A DNA stretch of 5,288 bases, taken from Phycisphaerae bacterium. Its GTDB lineage: Bacteria; Planctomycetota; Phycisphaerae; UBA1845; PWPN01. Where the stretch lies: NCBI GenBank assembly GCA_003557125.1, contig PWPN01000324.1:1-5288 (forward strand), read 5' to 3'. Below the pieces are notes generated by a model. It did not search any database. It was not told where the DNA came from and worked only from the letters and a program-made list of their open reading frames with translations. Position 1 is the first letter of the stretch. Each line of letters opens with the position of its first letter. Shown here one piece after another: positions 1 to 5,288 of this stretch. A program made the position numbers and the translations under genes.

Positions 1-367
1 CCAGTGCGCGATCCGCCAGGACGATGGCCAAGTCCCTGCCCCACCATTGTGCCGATGGGACGGGTGCGTCCCGCATCGCATCCACCGGGATCGGATCGGC
101 CGACAGGAGACGCCCGTTCAGAAACAGCACCCGCTCGGATGCAGGCGCGGCGTTGACCGGTCGGCCCGAACGCTCGGCCACGACCTCAGCGAGCATCTCC
201 CTGCACGAATAATGCACGGAACCGATCGCCTCGTCCGGCAGCATGCTCTCTGAAAGAGAGCGATAGCCCACGCGCAAATCCCACGTCGGTCGCCAATAAG
301 TCAGTGGATAGAGATCCTGGAATCCTCCATCCTCGAAGACCACGATGGTGTCGATGCACTGTGACAT
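1..367 (-). CDS. GlmU-like sugar nucleotidyltransferase, N-terminal part (runs off left edge)
   Basis: This is the first 122 codons of a gene that continues beyond the left edge. The N-terminus carries the signature of the NTP_transf_4 family (alternative bacterial GlmU, TIGR03991-like): FEDGGFQDLYPLTYWRPTWD at residues 11-30, followed by LRVGYRSL (31-38) and later FLNGRLL (about 83-89). In this family the FEDxxxxxLyPLTyxRPxxdLRxG block opens a nucleotidyltransferase domain. That domain is usually followed by a left-handed beta-helix acyltransferase domain, which would lie outside the window. The likely role is making a nucleotide-activated sugar such as UDP-GlcNAc for cell-envelope polymers in the cytoplasm. 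The exact substrate cannot be read from this fragment. The ATG at 367 is chosen because the family signature begins about ten residues after it; a GGGGA stretch lies about 9 nt upstream. The frame stays open further upstream, but no family similarity is visible there. Confidence 0.85.
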   Translation of the reverse strand, partial: MSQCIDTIVVFEDGGFQDLYPLTYWRPTWDLRVGYRSLSESMLPDEAIGSVHYSCREMLAEVVAERSGRPVNAAPASERVLFLNGRLLSADPIPVDAMRDAPVPSAQWWGRDLAIVLADRAL

Positions 368-721
368 GATATTCGGTCCCCGTCGTAAACGCCCGAAATG
401 AACCTCACTGAAGAAGGCTCTATTCGATCTTTAGGAAGCCGACCTACGCAATCAACCCCCCTGTCTCCCAGCCCGCTGTAACGGGAAGTTACGCGCAATG
501 AAGCGTGCTTCCCGCTTTACCCAGAAGGCACGTGGTCGGCTGTGAGGTCAGTACTAGTACGATGCGAGATCACATACGGCGAGTAATACAATCAAAATTT
601 AAGAAACGTTCGGCGGACAGGCAAATGAAAAATGAAGCGGCCCTATAACATGACGCATGGGAGATGCGCTTTGTATGCGCAGAAGCAAAAACGCTCCTGA
701 ATTTCCAAAGGCGGGCAACGG
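368..721. other. Non-coding spacer with AT-rich island and hairpins
   Basis: No credible gene is seen between the stop of the exported-protein gene and the start of the glmU-like gene. Around 580-640 the sequence becomes markedly AT-rich compared with its surroundings, which would suit a promoter for the glmU-like gene; a minus-strand TTGATT is present, but no convincing -10 box lies at the right spacing. A perfect palindrome, GTACTAGTAC, is at 551-560, and a larger imperfect hairpin is at 478-520. At 654-668 and 665-681 two short hairpins share one arm and so exclude each other. They lie 41-68 nt past the upstream gene's stop and might mark its transcript end, but neither is followed by a T tract. 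Confidence 0.6.
478..520 (-). promoter_or_regulatory. Imperfect hairpin in the probable leader of the glmU-like gene
   Basis: Plus-strand arms are GTAA (478-481) + CGGGAAG (482-488) + ACGC (491-494), paired with GCGT (503-506) + CTTCCCG (508-514) + TTAC (517-520). That makes about 15 base pairs with small internal bulges and an 8-nt loop at 495-502. The hairpin ends about 110 nt upstream of the glmU-like ATG. It could be a structured 5' leader, a protein-binding site, or the transcript end of the gene before it. No run of T follows on either side, so a classical intrinsic terminator is unlikely. The pairing is seen directly; the role is inferred. Confidence 0.4.
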
Positions 722-1864
722 TCACTCTTGAGGATTCGCGGCCGACTGCTCGGGGGCTGGACTCTCGACGGCAGCTTGCGTCTCGGGGACTTCCGGAGCG
801 GGTGCCGTATCGGTCGCGGGCTGCGTCGTGGGCGCCAGTCGGGCTGCGACCTGCGAGCGGGTGCGCTCGGCGATCCGATCGAGCCGCGCCTGGCGCTCGT
901 TGTGGGCACGGCGCTGATCGGCCCGCGGAATCATATCGAGCTGACGTTTGAGCCGCTCGAACATGTGCTTGGCGATCGGGGCTTCGAGGGACTGCCGTCG
1001 CTCGTCGAGATCTTTGCGACGGTCGCGGGCAGCCGCCAATGCTTCGGGGTCGCGTTTGGGCTCGGCTGCCGCAAGCTCCGCATAATCGGCTTCGAGTGCC
1101 TCGAAGGCATTTTGGCGGGCCTCGCGGTAAGCGGCCGCCTCGGTACGCATCTCCCGCAGCACGGATCGTGCAGCCTCGGCCTGGCCAGCATCGAGTTGGT
1201 AATTCTGGATGAAAATCCGCACGTAGTACTGCCAGGCATCCTCGGCGTTCATGACGCGACGCGGTTCGGGGCCGACGCGACCGGGGAAGTCCGTGGGGCG
1301 GACTTCGCCGCGCGACCATCGCTCGAACTGCTCATCGAACCGCTTGAAGGCCTCGTCGATCCCCTGGAGATCGCGGTCGTGGAGATCGCGCTGCGTATCG
1401 TCCAGAATATCCCGCCACTGCATGTTGCCGTCGACGATCTCTTCGTGGATGGCTGCCAGCAACGGGCGTGCGCGGCGCCCGAACTCCTCGACCGCACTGG
1501 TCGGCGGAAGCTGGCCGCTGAACTGATACTGCCAATACTCGGCCATGAGCGACCGGACTTCGCGTTCATGCTCGCCGAGAAAACGTTTCACGCGCTGGGT
1601 CATCAACAGGCGTGTGTACTGTTCCTGCTGTTCGGAAAGGTTGTATTGTCGTGCGATCTGGCCGACGATCGACTGCATGATCTGCTCGGCGTTCCAGAAG
1701 AGTGGGGAATTGAAAGCGGAGCTGTCCGCGGTACGACGGCCGCCGCGTTGCCTTGGCGCTTGCGCATCCTGCTCATCGCCGACGGCTGCCTGCGGAACAC
1801 CTCCCGCCAGAATAGCCAGTCCAACCAGCCCCCCCAGGGCCATCCGGTTGATCCGCTCCACCAT
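722..1864 (-). CDS. Exported helix-rich protein with LxxxQ repeats, function unknown
   Basis: A 380-residue protein. Residues 1-29 look like a Sec signal peptide: R4 and R7, a hydrophobic core at 9-22 (ALGGLVGLAILAGG), and an AVG|D cleavage site after residue 29. The mature part is highly charged and mostly helical. Two segments resemble each other: QYNLSEQQEQ (about 73-82) and NYQLDAGQAE (about 221-230). Each is followed by a long amphipathic helix, a layout reminiscent of the LTxxQ motifs of CpxP/Spy-type periplasmic helical proteins. A third stretch, LDMIPRADQRR, is near 309-319. The last 35-40 residues are rich in Ala, Pro, Thr, Gln and Glu and probably disordered. An ATG at 1933 would add 23 residues and bury the signal peptide. 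The ATG at 1864 is preferred because an AAAGGA lies about 8 nt upstream. I do not recognise a named family; a periplasmic structural or chaperone-like role is only a guess. Confidence 0.85.
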   Translation of the reverse strand: MVERINRMALGGLVGLAILAGGVPQAAVGDEQDAQAPRQRGGRRTADSSAFNSPLFWNAEQIMQSIVGQIARQYNLSEQQEQYTRLLMTQRVKRFLGEHEREVRSLMAEYWQYQFSGQLPPTSAVEEFGRRARPLLAAIHEEIVDGNMQWRDILDDTQRDLHDRDLQGIDEAFKRFDEQFERWSRGEVRPTDFPGRVGPEPRRVMNAEDAWQYYVRIFIQNYQLDAGQAEAARSVLREMRTEAAAYREARQNAFEALEADYAELAAAEPKRDPEALAAARDRRKDLDERRQSLEAPIAKHMFERLKRQLDMIPRADQRRAHNERQARLDRIAERTRSQVAARLAPTTQPATDTAPAPEVPETQAAVESPAPEQSAANPQE

Positions 1865-1904
1865 GTGATTCATCCTTTCGCCCGCTCTACGGGCCGACTG
1901 TTCT

Positions 1905-1931
1905 ATCCGAGCGCCTCGATCCGAGCGCCTC
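1905..1931 (-). repeat. 14-bp tandem repeat in the 5' leader of the exported-protein gene
   Basis: The plus-strand unit ATCCGAGCGCCTC occurs at 1905-1917 and again at 1919-1931, giving two near-complete copies with a 14-bp period. It lies between the predicted transcription start near 1957 and the start codon at 1864. It may be a repeated binding site in the leader or a simple tandem duplication. Confidence 0.6.
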
Positions 1932-1963
1932 ATTGTGCAAAGGCATTTCCCTGCTTACCGGGG

Positions 1964-1992
1964 ATTATACAGGCTTGCAGCTGTCCGGTCGC
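1964..1992 (-). promoter_or_regulatory. Sigma-70-type promoter of the exported-protein gene
   Basis: On the minus strand a perfect TATAAT (plus-strand ATTATA, 1964-1969) stands out in GC-rich sequence. At a 17-nt spacing upstream is GCGACC (1987-1992), which matches the TTGACA consensus at only three of six bases. Transcription would start near 1957, leaving a leader of about 93 nt before the ATG at 1864. This suggests the gene can be transcribed independently of the TPR gene upstream. Confidence 0.55.
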
Positions 1993-2070
1993 ATTTCGAG
2001 GGCGATCGTACAGATGGCACGGGAATCGCGAAAGGCGGTTTTTCGAGTGGGAACGGTGTTCAGGGCCGCT

Positions 2071-3456
2071 TCAGGGTCGACGGCGACGGTACGAGCCTGG
2101 ACGGAGCCTTCGTTGCAAACGGCTGACGATACCGGCCATGCCTCGTTGAAATGCGGTAAGGTAATAACGCAATTTCAGTCGGCCGAATCGCCGGGCCATC
2201 CGGCTGAGAGCGGGCTGTCCGGGTTGAACCGCCAACCCGCGTTGGATCATGTCCCATGCTTCCGGGAAGCACCCCAGCCGGACGAGCGCTTCTGCCAGCC
2301 TCTCAAGCACGACTGTATTGGTCGGGTCGTGTCGAAGTGCACGCCGGCAATAGGCGACGCCGCCTTTGAGATCCCCCGCAAGAAATCGACAGACGCCTAC
2401 GTTGTGCAGCGCCAGGGATGAGCCGCGCTGGTATTGGAGGGCCTTGCGATAAAAGGCTTCCGCCTCGTCGTGGCGGTCCATCCCCAGCAGGCAGTTTCCC
2501 AAGGCCAACAAAGCCGTCACGTCGTCCGCCTTGTCGGCCAATGCAGCTGTCAGGAAACGGTGGGCATCTTCGTAATGTCCCCGACGCACCCCGAGCAGTC
2601 CCATGTAGGTGGCCAAACCCGGATGGCGGGGATCCTGGGCATAGGCGGATTCGAGGTGCTCGGTGGCTGCGTGAAGGTTCTCTTCGCGCAGATACACGAG
2701 CCCCAGCAGGACCCTGGGGGACACCGCGTCGGGGTCGAGTTCGAGGGCCTGGTGAAACTTGGCCTTGGCTGCCTCGGTTTCCTTAGCCTCCAGCAGCAGC
2801 TCGCCCATCTCCATGAGCAGCGCCACGTTACCGGGGTCGCGTCGCAGGGCGGACAGATAGAATGCGCGGGCCTTGGCGATATTCCCCTGGAGCCGGTAGA
2901 TCTGCGCGATCCGCGCGCGGGCCTGCGGGTAATCCGGTTCGATCTCGAGCGCGCGCTGCCAGCAGTAGAGTGCGCGTTCGAACAGACCTCGGCAGGCGAG
3001 CGACTCGGCCATGTGGTGGAAACAGTCCGGGCAATTTTCGTCGAGCTGTTGAGCGAGGTAGAACATCTGCTCGGCGAGGTCGTGCTCGCCGAGGCGCGTG
3101 TAGGCGGCTATCCGATGACAGTACGCAGGCTCGAAACCGGGCAGATCGGTCGCCAGCTCCTCGAAGACCTCGACCGCTTCGGTATAGCGGGCCGTGCGAA
3201 TCAACGCGATGCCCAACAGCGCGGCTGCGTCGGCGGCCAGCGTCGGATGCGCGCGGGCCTGCCGGTACGCTTCGATGGCCTCATCGAGTCGATCGAGTTC
3301 GTCGAGCACGCGTGCGCGTTGGAGGTGCCCGTTCGGATCGTCCGGATTGATGGCCAGTGCAGCGTCCAGCTCGGCCAATGCTTCGTCCCACCGAGCGGAC
3401 TCGGTGAGTTGAAGCGCCCGTTCGACGTGCGTCTCGGCGTCCAGCCACTCGTTCAT
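2071..3456 (-). CDS. Tetratricopeptide-repeat protein with twelve tandem TPRs
   Basis: A 461-residue protein made almost entirely of 34-residue TPR units running from about residue 14 to 416 with hardly a gap. Typical pieces include WDEALAELDAALAINPDD (about 23-40), FERALYCWQRALEIEPDYP (about 159-177) and HDEAEAFYRKAL (about 329-340). There is no signal peptide or membrane segment, so it is probably a cytoplasmic protein-protein interaction scaffold. The last 40 residues are strongly basic and end in five residues RRRRP, possibly for contact with nucleic acid or membrane. Between repeats 4 and 5 is CPDCFHH (about 142-148), a CxxC followed by two histidines, unusual in a TPR helix hairpin. The frame could begin at a GTG at 3504, but the ATG at 3456 is preferred: it starts just before the first repeat and has a GGGGTG about 9 nt upstream. 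TPRs alone do not define the partner or pathway. Confidence 0.92.
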   Translation of the reverse strand: MNEWLDAETHVERALQLTESARWDEALAELDAALAINPDDPNGHLQRARVLDELDRLDEAIEAYRQARAHPTLAADAAALLGIALIRTARYTEAVEVFEELATDLPGFEPAYCHRIAAYTRLGEHDLAEQMFYLAQQLDENCPDCFHHMAESLACRGLFERALYCWQRALEIEPDYPQARARIAQIYRLQGNIAKARAFYLSALRRDPGNVALLMEMGELLLEAKETEAAKAKFHQALELDPDAVSPRVLLGLVYLREENLHAATEHLESAYAQDPRHPGLATYMGLLGVRRGHYEDAHRFLTAALADKADDVTALLALGNCLLGMDRHDEAEAFYRKALQYQRGSSLALHNVGVCRFLAGDLKGGVAYCRRALRHDPTNTVVLERLAEALVRLGCFPEAWDMIQRGLAVQPGQPALSRMARRFGRLKLRYYLTAFQRGMAGIVSRLQRRLRPGSYRRRRP

Positions 3457-3683
3457 GTCGTGCGCACCCCAGTATCGTCCGACATGTCGGGACGGCCCGC
3501 ACACGATGGGGCCGTACGCTTACCTAGGGAGGCTATCGGACACCCTTGCGGCCCGGTCGCGTTAAAAGAGCATCCGCTTTTTGAGGGAGATGAAGGCGCG
3601 CGGTGTCTGCCCGGCGCGCCGCCCTGTTATCGGACGGCGGCACGAAGATGGGCGTACCATTGAGGAGGCACGTGGCTGGGAAG
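3457..3683. other. Intergenic region upstream of the TPR gene
   Basis: No supported gene. It holds a perfect 12-bp palindrome at 3479-3490, a GC-rich stem (GCCGCC 3618-3623 with GGCGGC 3636-3641, 12-nt loop), an overlapping palindrome CGGCGCGCCG (3612-3621), and two minus-strand copies of GTCCGATA (3534-3541 and 3628-3635). The GC stem lies about 43 nt after the Minf_1886-like stop and might help end that transcript, but no T tract follows. No clear promoter hexamers were found. A 32-codon minus-strand frame starting at 3660 has no ribosome-binding site and an arginine-rich content, and is not called. Confidence 0.5.
3479..3490. promoter_or_regulatory. Perfect 12-bp palindrome upstream of the TPR gene
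   Basis: CCGACATGTCGG is exactly self-complementary and ends 22 nt before the TPR-gene ATG at 3456. Its size and position would suit a binding site for a dimeric repressor or activator. If the GTG at 3504 were the true start it would instead be coding. The palindrome is observed; the operator role is inferred. Confidence 0.3.
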
Positions 3684-4214
3684 TCAGGTTTTCAGCTCAT
3701 CGCAGTGGAGGCGGTAGTGTTTGTCGAAAGCGTCGGCGAACGTGAAAACGTTGTCGAAGTCATCGATTCGATCGTCGGGCTGTTTCTGGAGCCAGCCGTG
3801 GTCGACCAGGGCAAAGACGATCGTTCCGATGTCTTCGCTGGCGGTGATGTTCCAGGACGCCAAGAGCGAGCGGGCCATCAATCCCCAGCGTTCCAGGGCG
3901 ATGTCGCGGATCGCCCAACAGAGCTGTCGGCCGCTGATGTGTCGATTCATCTCGGTCGGCCCGCCCATCCGATCGAGGGCTGCGGCGATCTCGGCGGGCA
4001 GTTGGCCGGTGTTCGCGCGGACGAGCAGTTCCTCGGAACTGACATCTCTTTGGAGCATCCAGTGGGCGACGCGTTTCTCGTCGGCGGTCTGTTGGCCGTG
4101 GATGCGTTCCGAAGCGATTCCGATGCATTCCTGCACGAAAGCGAAGGCTGCCAACGGGTAATTGCCAACCTGGCGGACGACATCTTCGATCGGTGTGTGA
4201 GGTTGATGGCTCAT
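3684..4214 (-). CDS. Minf_1886-like conserved protein of the PVC bacteria
   Basis: A 176-residue protein with no signal peptide. The C-terminal half carries the conserved core of the Minf_1886 family (TIGR04138-like, restricted mainly to Planctomycetota and Verrucomicrobiota): RHISGRQLCWAIRDIALERW (91-110), then WNITASEDIGTIVFALVDHG (121-140), then an acidic DDFDNVFTFADAFD (151-164). The family's N-terminal helix is at about 17-33 (GNYPLAAFAFVQECIGI). Between that helix and the HISG block lie about 60 residues, longer than I recall for the family, which is the odd feature here. No function is known for the family. The frame is open upstream to 4439 but overlaps ricT with low-complexity Arg-rich sequence; the ATG at 4214 is the first sensible start although no Shine-Dalgarno is visible. 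It lies 61 nt after the ricT stop, so the two are probably co-transcribed. Confidence 0.85.
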   Translation of the reverse strand: MSHQPHTPIEDVVRQVGNYPLAAFAFVQECIGIASERIHGQQTADEKRVAHWMLQRDVSSEELLVRANTGQLPAEIAAALDRMGGPTEMNRHISGRQLCWAIRDIALERWGLMARSLLASWNITASEDIGTIVFALVDHGWLQKQPDDRIDDFDNVFTFADAFDKHYRLHCDELKT

Positions 4215-4234
4215 CGGATAACTAAACGTTCCAT
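4211..4234 (-). CDS. Possible 7-residue leader ORF overlapping the Minf_1886-like start
   Basis: An ATG at 4234 opens a tiny frame, MERLVIR, whose TGA stop overlaps the ATG of the Minf_1886-like gene as ATGA. Such 4-nt overlaps are typical of translational coupling, and the main gene has no visible ribosome-binding site of its own. The mini-frame also lacks a clear Shine-Dalgarno, and a frame this short can easily occur by chance. Confidence 0.15.
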   Translation of the reverse strand: MERLVIR

Positions 4235-4258
4235 GATTGCTAAGGATTTCTTCTGACG

Positions 4259-4276
4259 AGGCGGTACCGTCCGCCT
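4259..4276 (-). terminator. Hairpin directly after the ricT stop codon
   Basis: AGGCGG (4259-4264) pairs with CCGCCT (4271-4276) around the 6-nt loop TACCGT; the arm nearest ricT begins at the final base of its TAA. No T tract follows on the minus strand, so full termination is doubtful. It more likely attenuates read-through or protects the 3' end of the ricT message within the operon. The pairing is seen in the sequence; the function is inferred. Confidence 0.35.
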
Positions 4277-5288
4277 TATGATTTCGATCTGCGTGATCGA
4301 CCTCCCCGCCCTCGCCGACGCGGACGCCCGCGGCGCTTGCTTTTGCGCGTCGGCTCCTGAGTTTGCGACTCCGGCTGGTCGCCGGCGGAGGCCGTCGCCC
4401 CCTTCTGCGGATCCTCCGAGCCGGCACCGGTGGGAGCATCGACCGATTTTTCCGGTGCAGCGGGCCGCCCCTGAATGCCTGGGCCCGGGTTACCGTCAGA
4501 CTCGTTCGGCCTTACGGATGTCTCGTCCGGTTGAGCCACAACGGCCGGTTCCATCGGGCGGTCGGCCGAACGGTTGGCGCGGTTGCCGTCTCGCGCGGGA
4601 TGTCGCACCTGACCCGCGCGCGGAGCCTGTTCGCTCCGCTTGGGAGCGGACGTGGCGCCGGCCGGCTGCGTACCGGGCGCGACGTTGCGTTCGACGATAT
4701 CCTCGACGGAGACCACGGACATGCGGCCGCCTTCGTCGACGACTCTCACGAGCTGCGTGAGGATCTGTCGTTCGATGACACGCCCGACGACATCCTGCGT
4801 CGCGATCCACGACCCGAGCCGCGGCAGGCGTTTGACGAGGGTTTCGTAGGTCTCATGCTCATAGCGGAGGCAGCATTTGAGTCGGCCGCATCGACCGCTC
4901 ACCTTGGACGGATCGAGCGTGGCTTTCTGTTGCTTGGCCATCTGCATGCTGACCGGTTTGAGCGACTTGAGCAGACTCCGGCAGCAGCATTCCCGCCCGC
5001 AGGTTTCGTAGTCGGCCAGCAGCCTTGCCTCGTCCCGTGCGCCGATCTGACGCATCTCGATCCGCGTCTGGTATTCGGACGCCAGCCGGCGGACAAGCTC
5101 GCGGAAATCGACGCGTTCGGCCGCAAGGAAGTAGAAAACGACGCGCTCGCCGCCGAACAGGTGTTCGCAGTCGACGATCCGCATATCGAGACCGTACTCG
5201 TCGGCGAACCGGTTGCAGGTATCGATTTTCTGGCGGACGCCTTCCTCGATGTGACGAAGCTCGATGAGGTCGGCCTCATTGGCGACGC
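4276..5288 (-). CDS. ricT: RicT/YaaT homologue (PSP1 domain), 5' end outside window
   Basis: The visible 336 codons run off the right edge. Numbered from the first full codon (5286), homology to B. subtilis YaaT/RicT spans about residues 1-199: VVFYFLAAERVDFRELVRRL (49-68), RQIGARDEARLL (79-90), CGRECCC (96-102), PVSMQMAKQQKATLDPSKVS (111-130) and CGRLKCCLRYE (133-143). The Cys clusters C96/C100-C102 and C133/C138/C139 match the PSP1 family's conserved cysteines. In B. subtilis, RicT acts with RicA and RicF, carries [4Fe-4S] clusters and steers RNase Y processing; whether this organism has those partners cannot be seen. The methionine encoded at 5184 is internal, since homology continues upstream of it. 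Residues about 203-336 form a long hydrophilic, low-complexity tail rich in Pro, Gly, Ala, Glu and Gln. The tail ends in an Arg-rich block with RGRP and RG repeats, absent from the Bacillus protein, suggesting extra RNA or DNA binding. Confidence 0.93.
   Translation of the reverse strand, partial: VANEADLIELRHIEEGVRQKIDTCNRFADEYGLDMRIVDCEHLFGGERVVFYFLAAERVDFRELVRRLASEYQTRIEMRQIGARDEARLLADYETCGRECCCRSLLKSLKPVSMQMAKQQKATLDPSKVSGRCGRLKCCLRYEHETYETLVKRLPRLGSWIATQDVVGRVIERQILTQLVRVVDEGGRMSVVSVEDIVERNVAPGTQPAGATSAPKRSEQAPRAGQVRHPARDGNRANRSADRPMEPAVVAQPDETSVRPNESDGNPGPGIQGRPAAPEKSVDAPTGAGSEDPQKGATASAGDQPESQTQEPTRKSKRRGRPRRRGRGGRSRRSKS

Noticed and set aside
301..498. Minus-strand 65-codon frame at the glmU-like start
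   Set aside because: It overlaps the glmU-like gene in another frame and has no recognisable content; the family signature lies in the frame starting at 367.
368..540. Possible tRNA or small structured RNA in the spacer
   Set aside because: No acceptor/T-arm pattern or known RNA core was found; only the hairpin is supported.
654..681. Two mutually exclusive short hairpins downstream of the exported-protein gene, considered as an intrinsic terminator or attenuator
   Set aside because: The stems are only five base pairs and no T tract follows, so they are mentioned only as part of the spacer.
570..1319. Minus-strand open frame of 249 codons overlapping the exported-protein gene in another frame
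   Set aside because: Its Arg/Pro/Ser-rich composition is typical of an out-of-frame reading, and it overlaps a better-supported gene.
2030..2046. CGAAA/TTTCG stem just after the TPR gene, considered as a terminator
   Set aside because: Only five mostly A-T pairs, and no T run follows on the minus strand.
728..2149. Long plus-strand open frame of 473 codons opposite the exported-protein gene
   Set aside because: It is antisense to a frame with a clear signal peptide, promoter and ribosome-binding site. Its composition looks like the reverse reading of a charged helical protein, and GC-rich codon usage readily keeps the opposite frame open.
2434..3663. Plus-strand open frame of 409 codons opposite the TPR gene
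   Set aside because: The minus-strand frame shows twelve regular TPRs, which is decisive; the plus frame shows no recognisable domain.
3603..4256. Plus-strand open frame of 217 codons opposite the Minf_1886-like gene
   Set aside because: Antisense shadow of a recognised family; no domain of its own.

Overview
The window is a GC-rich stretch of bacterial chromosome with five protein-coding genes, all on the minus strand, so transcription runs from high to low coordinates. It most likely comes from a planctomycete or a close relative in the PVC group, possibly Phycisphaerae-like. The evidence is a Minf_1886-type protein (a family known essentially from Planctomycetota and Verrucomicrobiota), the 'alternative GlmU' nucleotidyltransferase type found in Bacteroidetes and planctomycetes, a secreted helical protein with an Ala/Pro/Thr/Gln-rich tail, and weak or absent Shine-Dalgarno sequences. 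This assignment rests on recognised protein families, not on a database search.

In transcription order: (1) 5288-4276, a PSP1-domain RicT/YaaT homologue that enters from outside the right edge, with its Cys-rich [4Fe-4S]-type motifs and an unusual long, disordered, Arg-rich tail. (2) 4214-3684, a small Minf_1886-like protein 61 nt downstream and probably in the same operon; a hairpin sits immediately after the ricT stop codon. (3) 3456-2071, a cytoplasmic protein built of about twelve contiguous TPRs with a basic C-terminus, preceded by a 227-nt gap containing a perfect 12-bp palindrome. (4) 1864-722, an exported, helix-rich protein with its own near-consensus -10 box and a 14-bp tandem repeat in its leader. 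(5) 367-1, the N-terminus of a GlmU-like sugar nucleotidyltransferase that runs off the left edge, preceded by about 350 nt of non-coding DNA with a strong imperfect hairpin.

Functionally the set is mostly housekeeping: an RNA-processing or regulatory Fe-S factor, a lineage-restricted protein of unknown function, a TPR scaffold, a periplasmic helical protein with repeated L-[S/D]-x-x-Q motifs, and a cell-envelope precursor enzyme. No mobile element, CRISPR array, tRNA, rRNA or obvious defence system is present. Long open frames on the plus strand (728-2149, 2434-3663 and 3603-4256) are antisense shadows of the real genes. The most unusual features are the RicT tail, the expanded middle of the Minf_1886-like protein, the tandem LxxxQ architecture of the secreted protein, and the structured leader of the glmU-like gene. 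I see no strong case for a wholly new multi-gene system.
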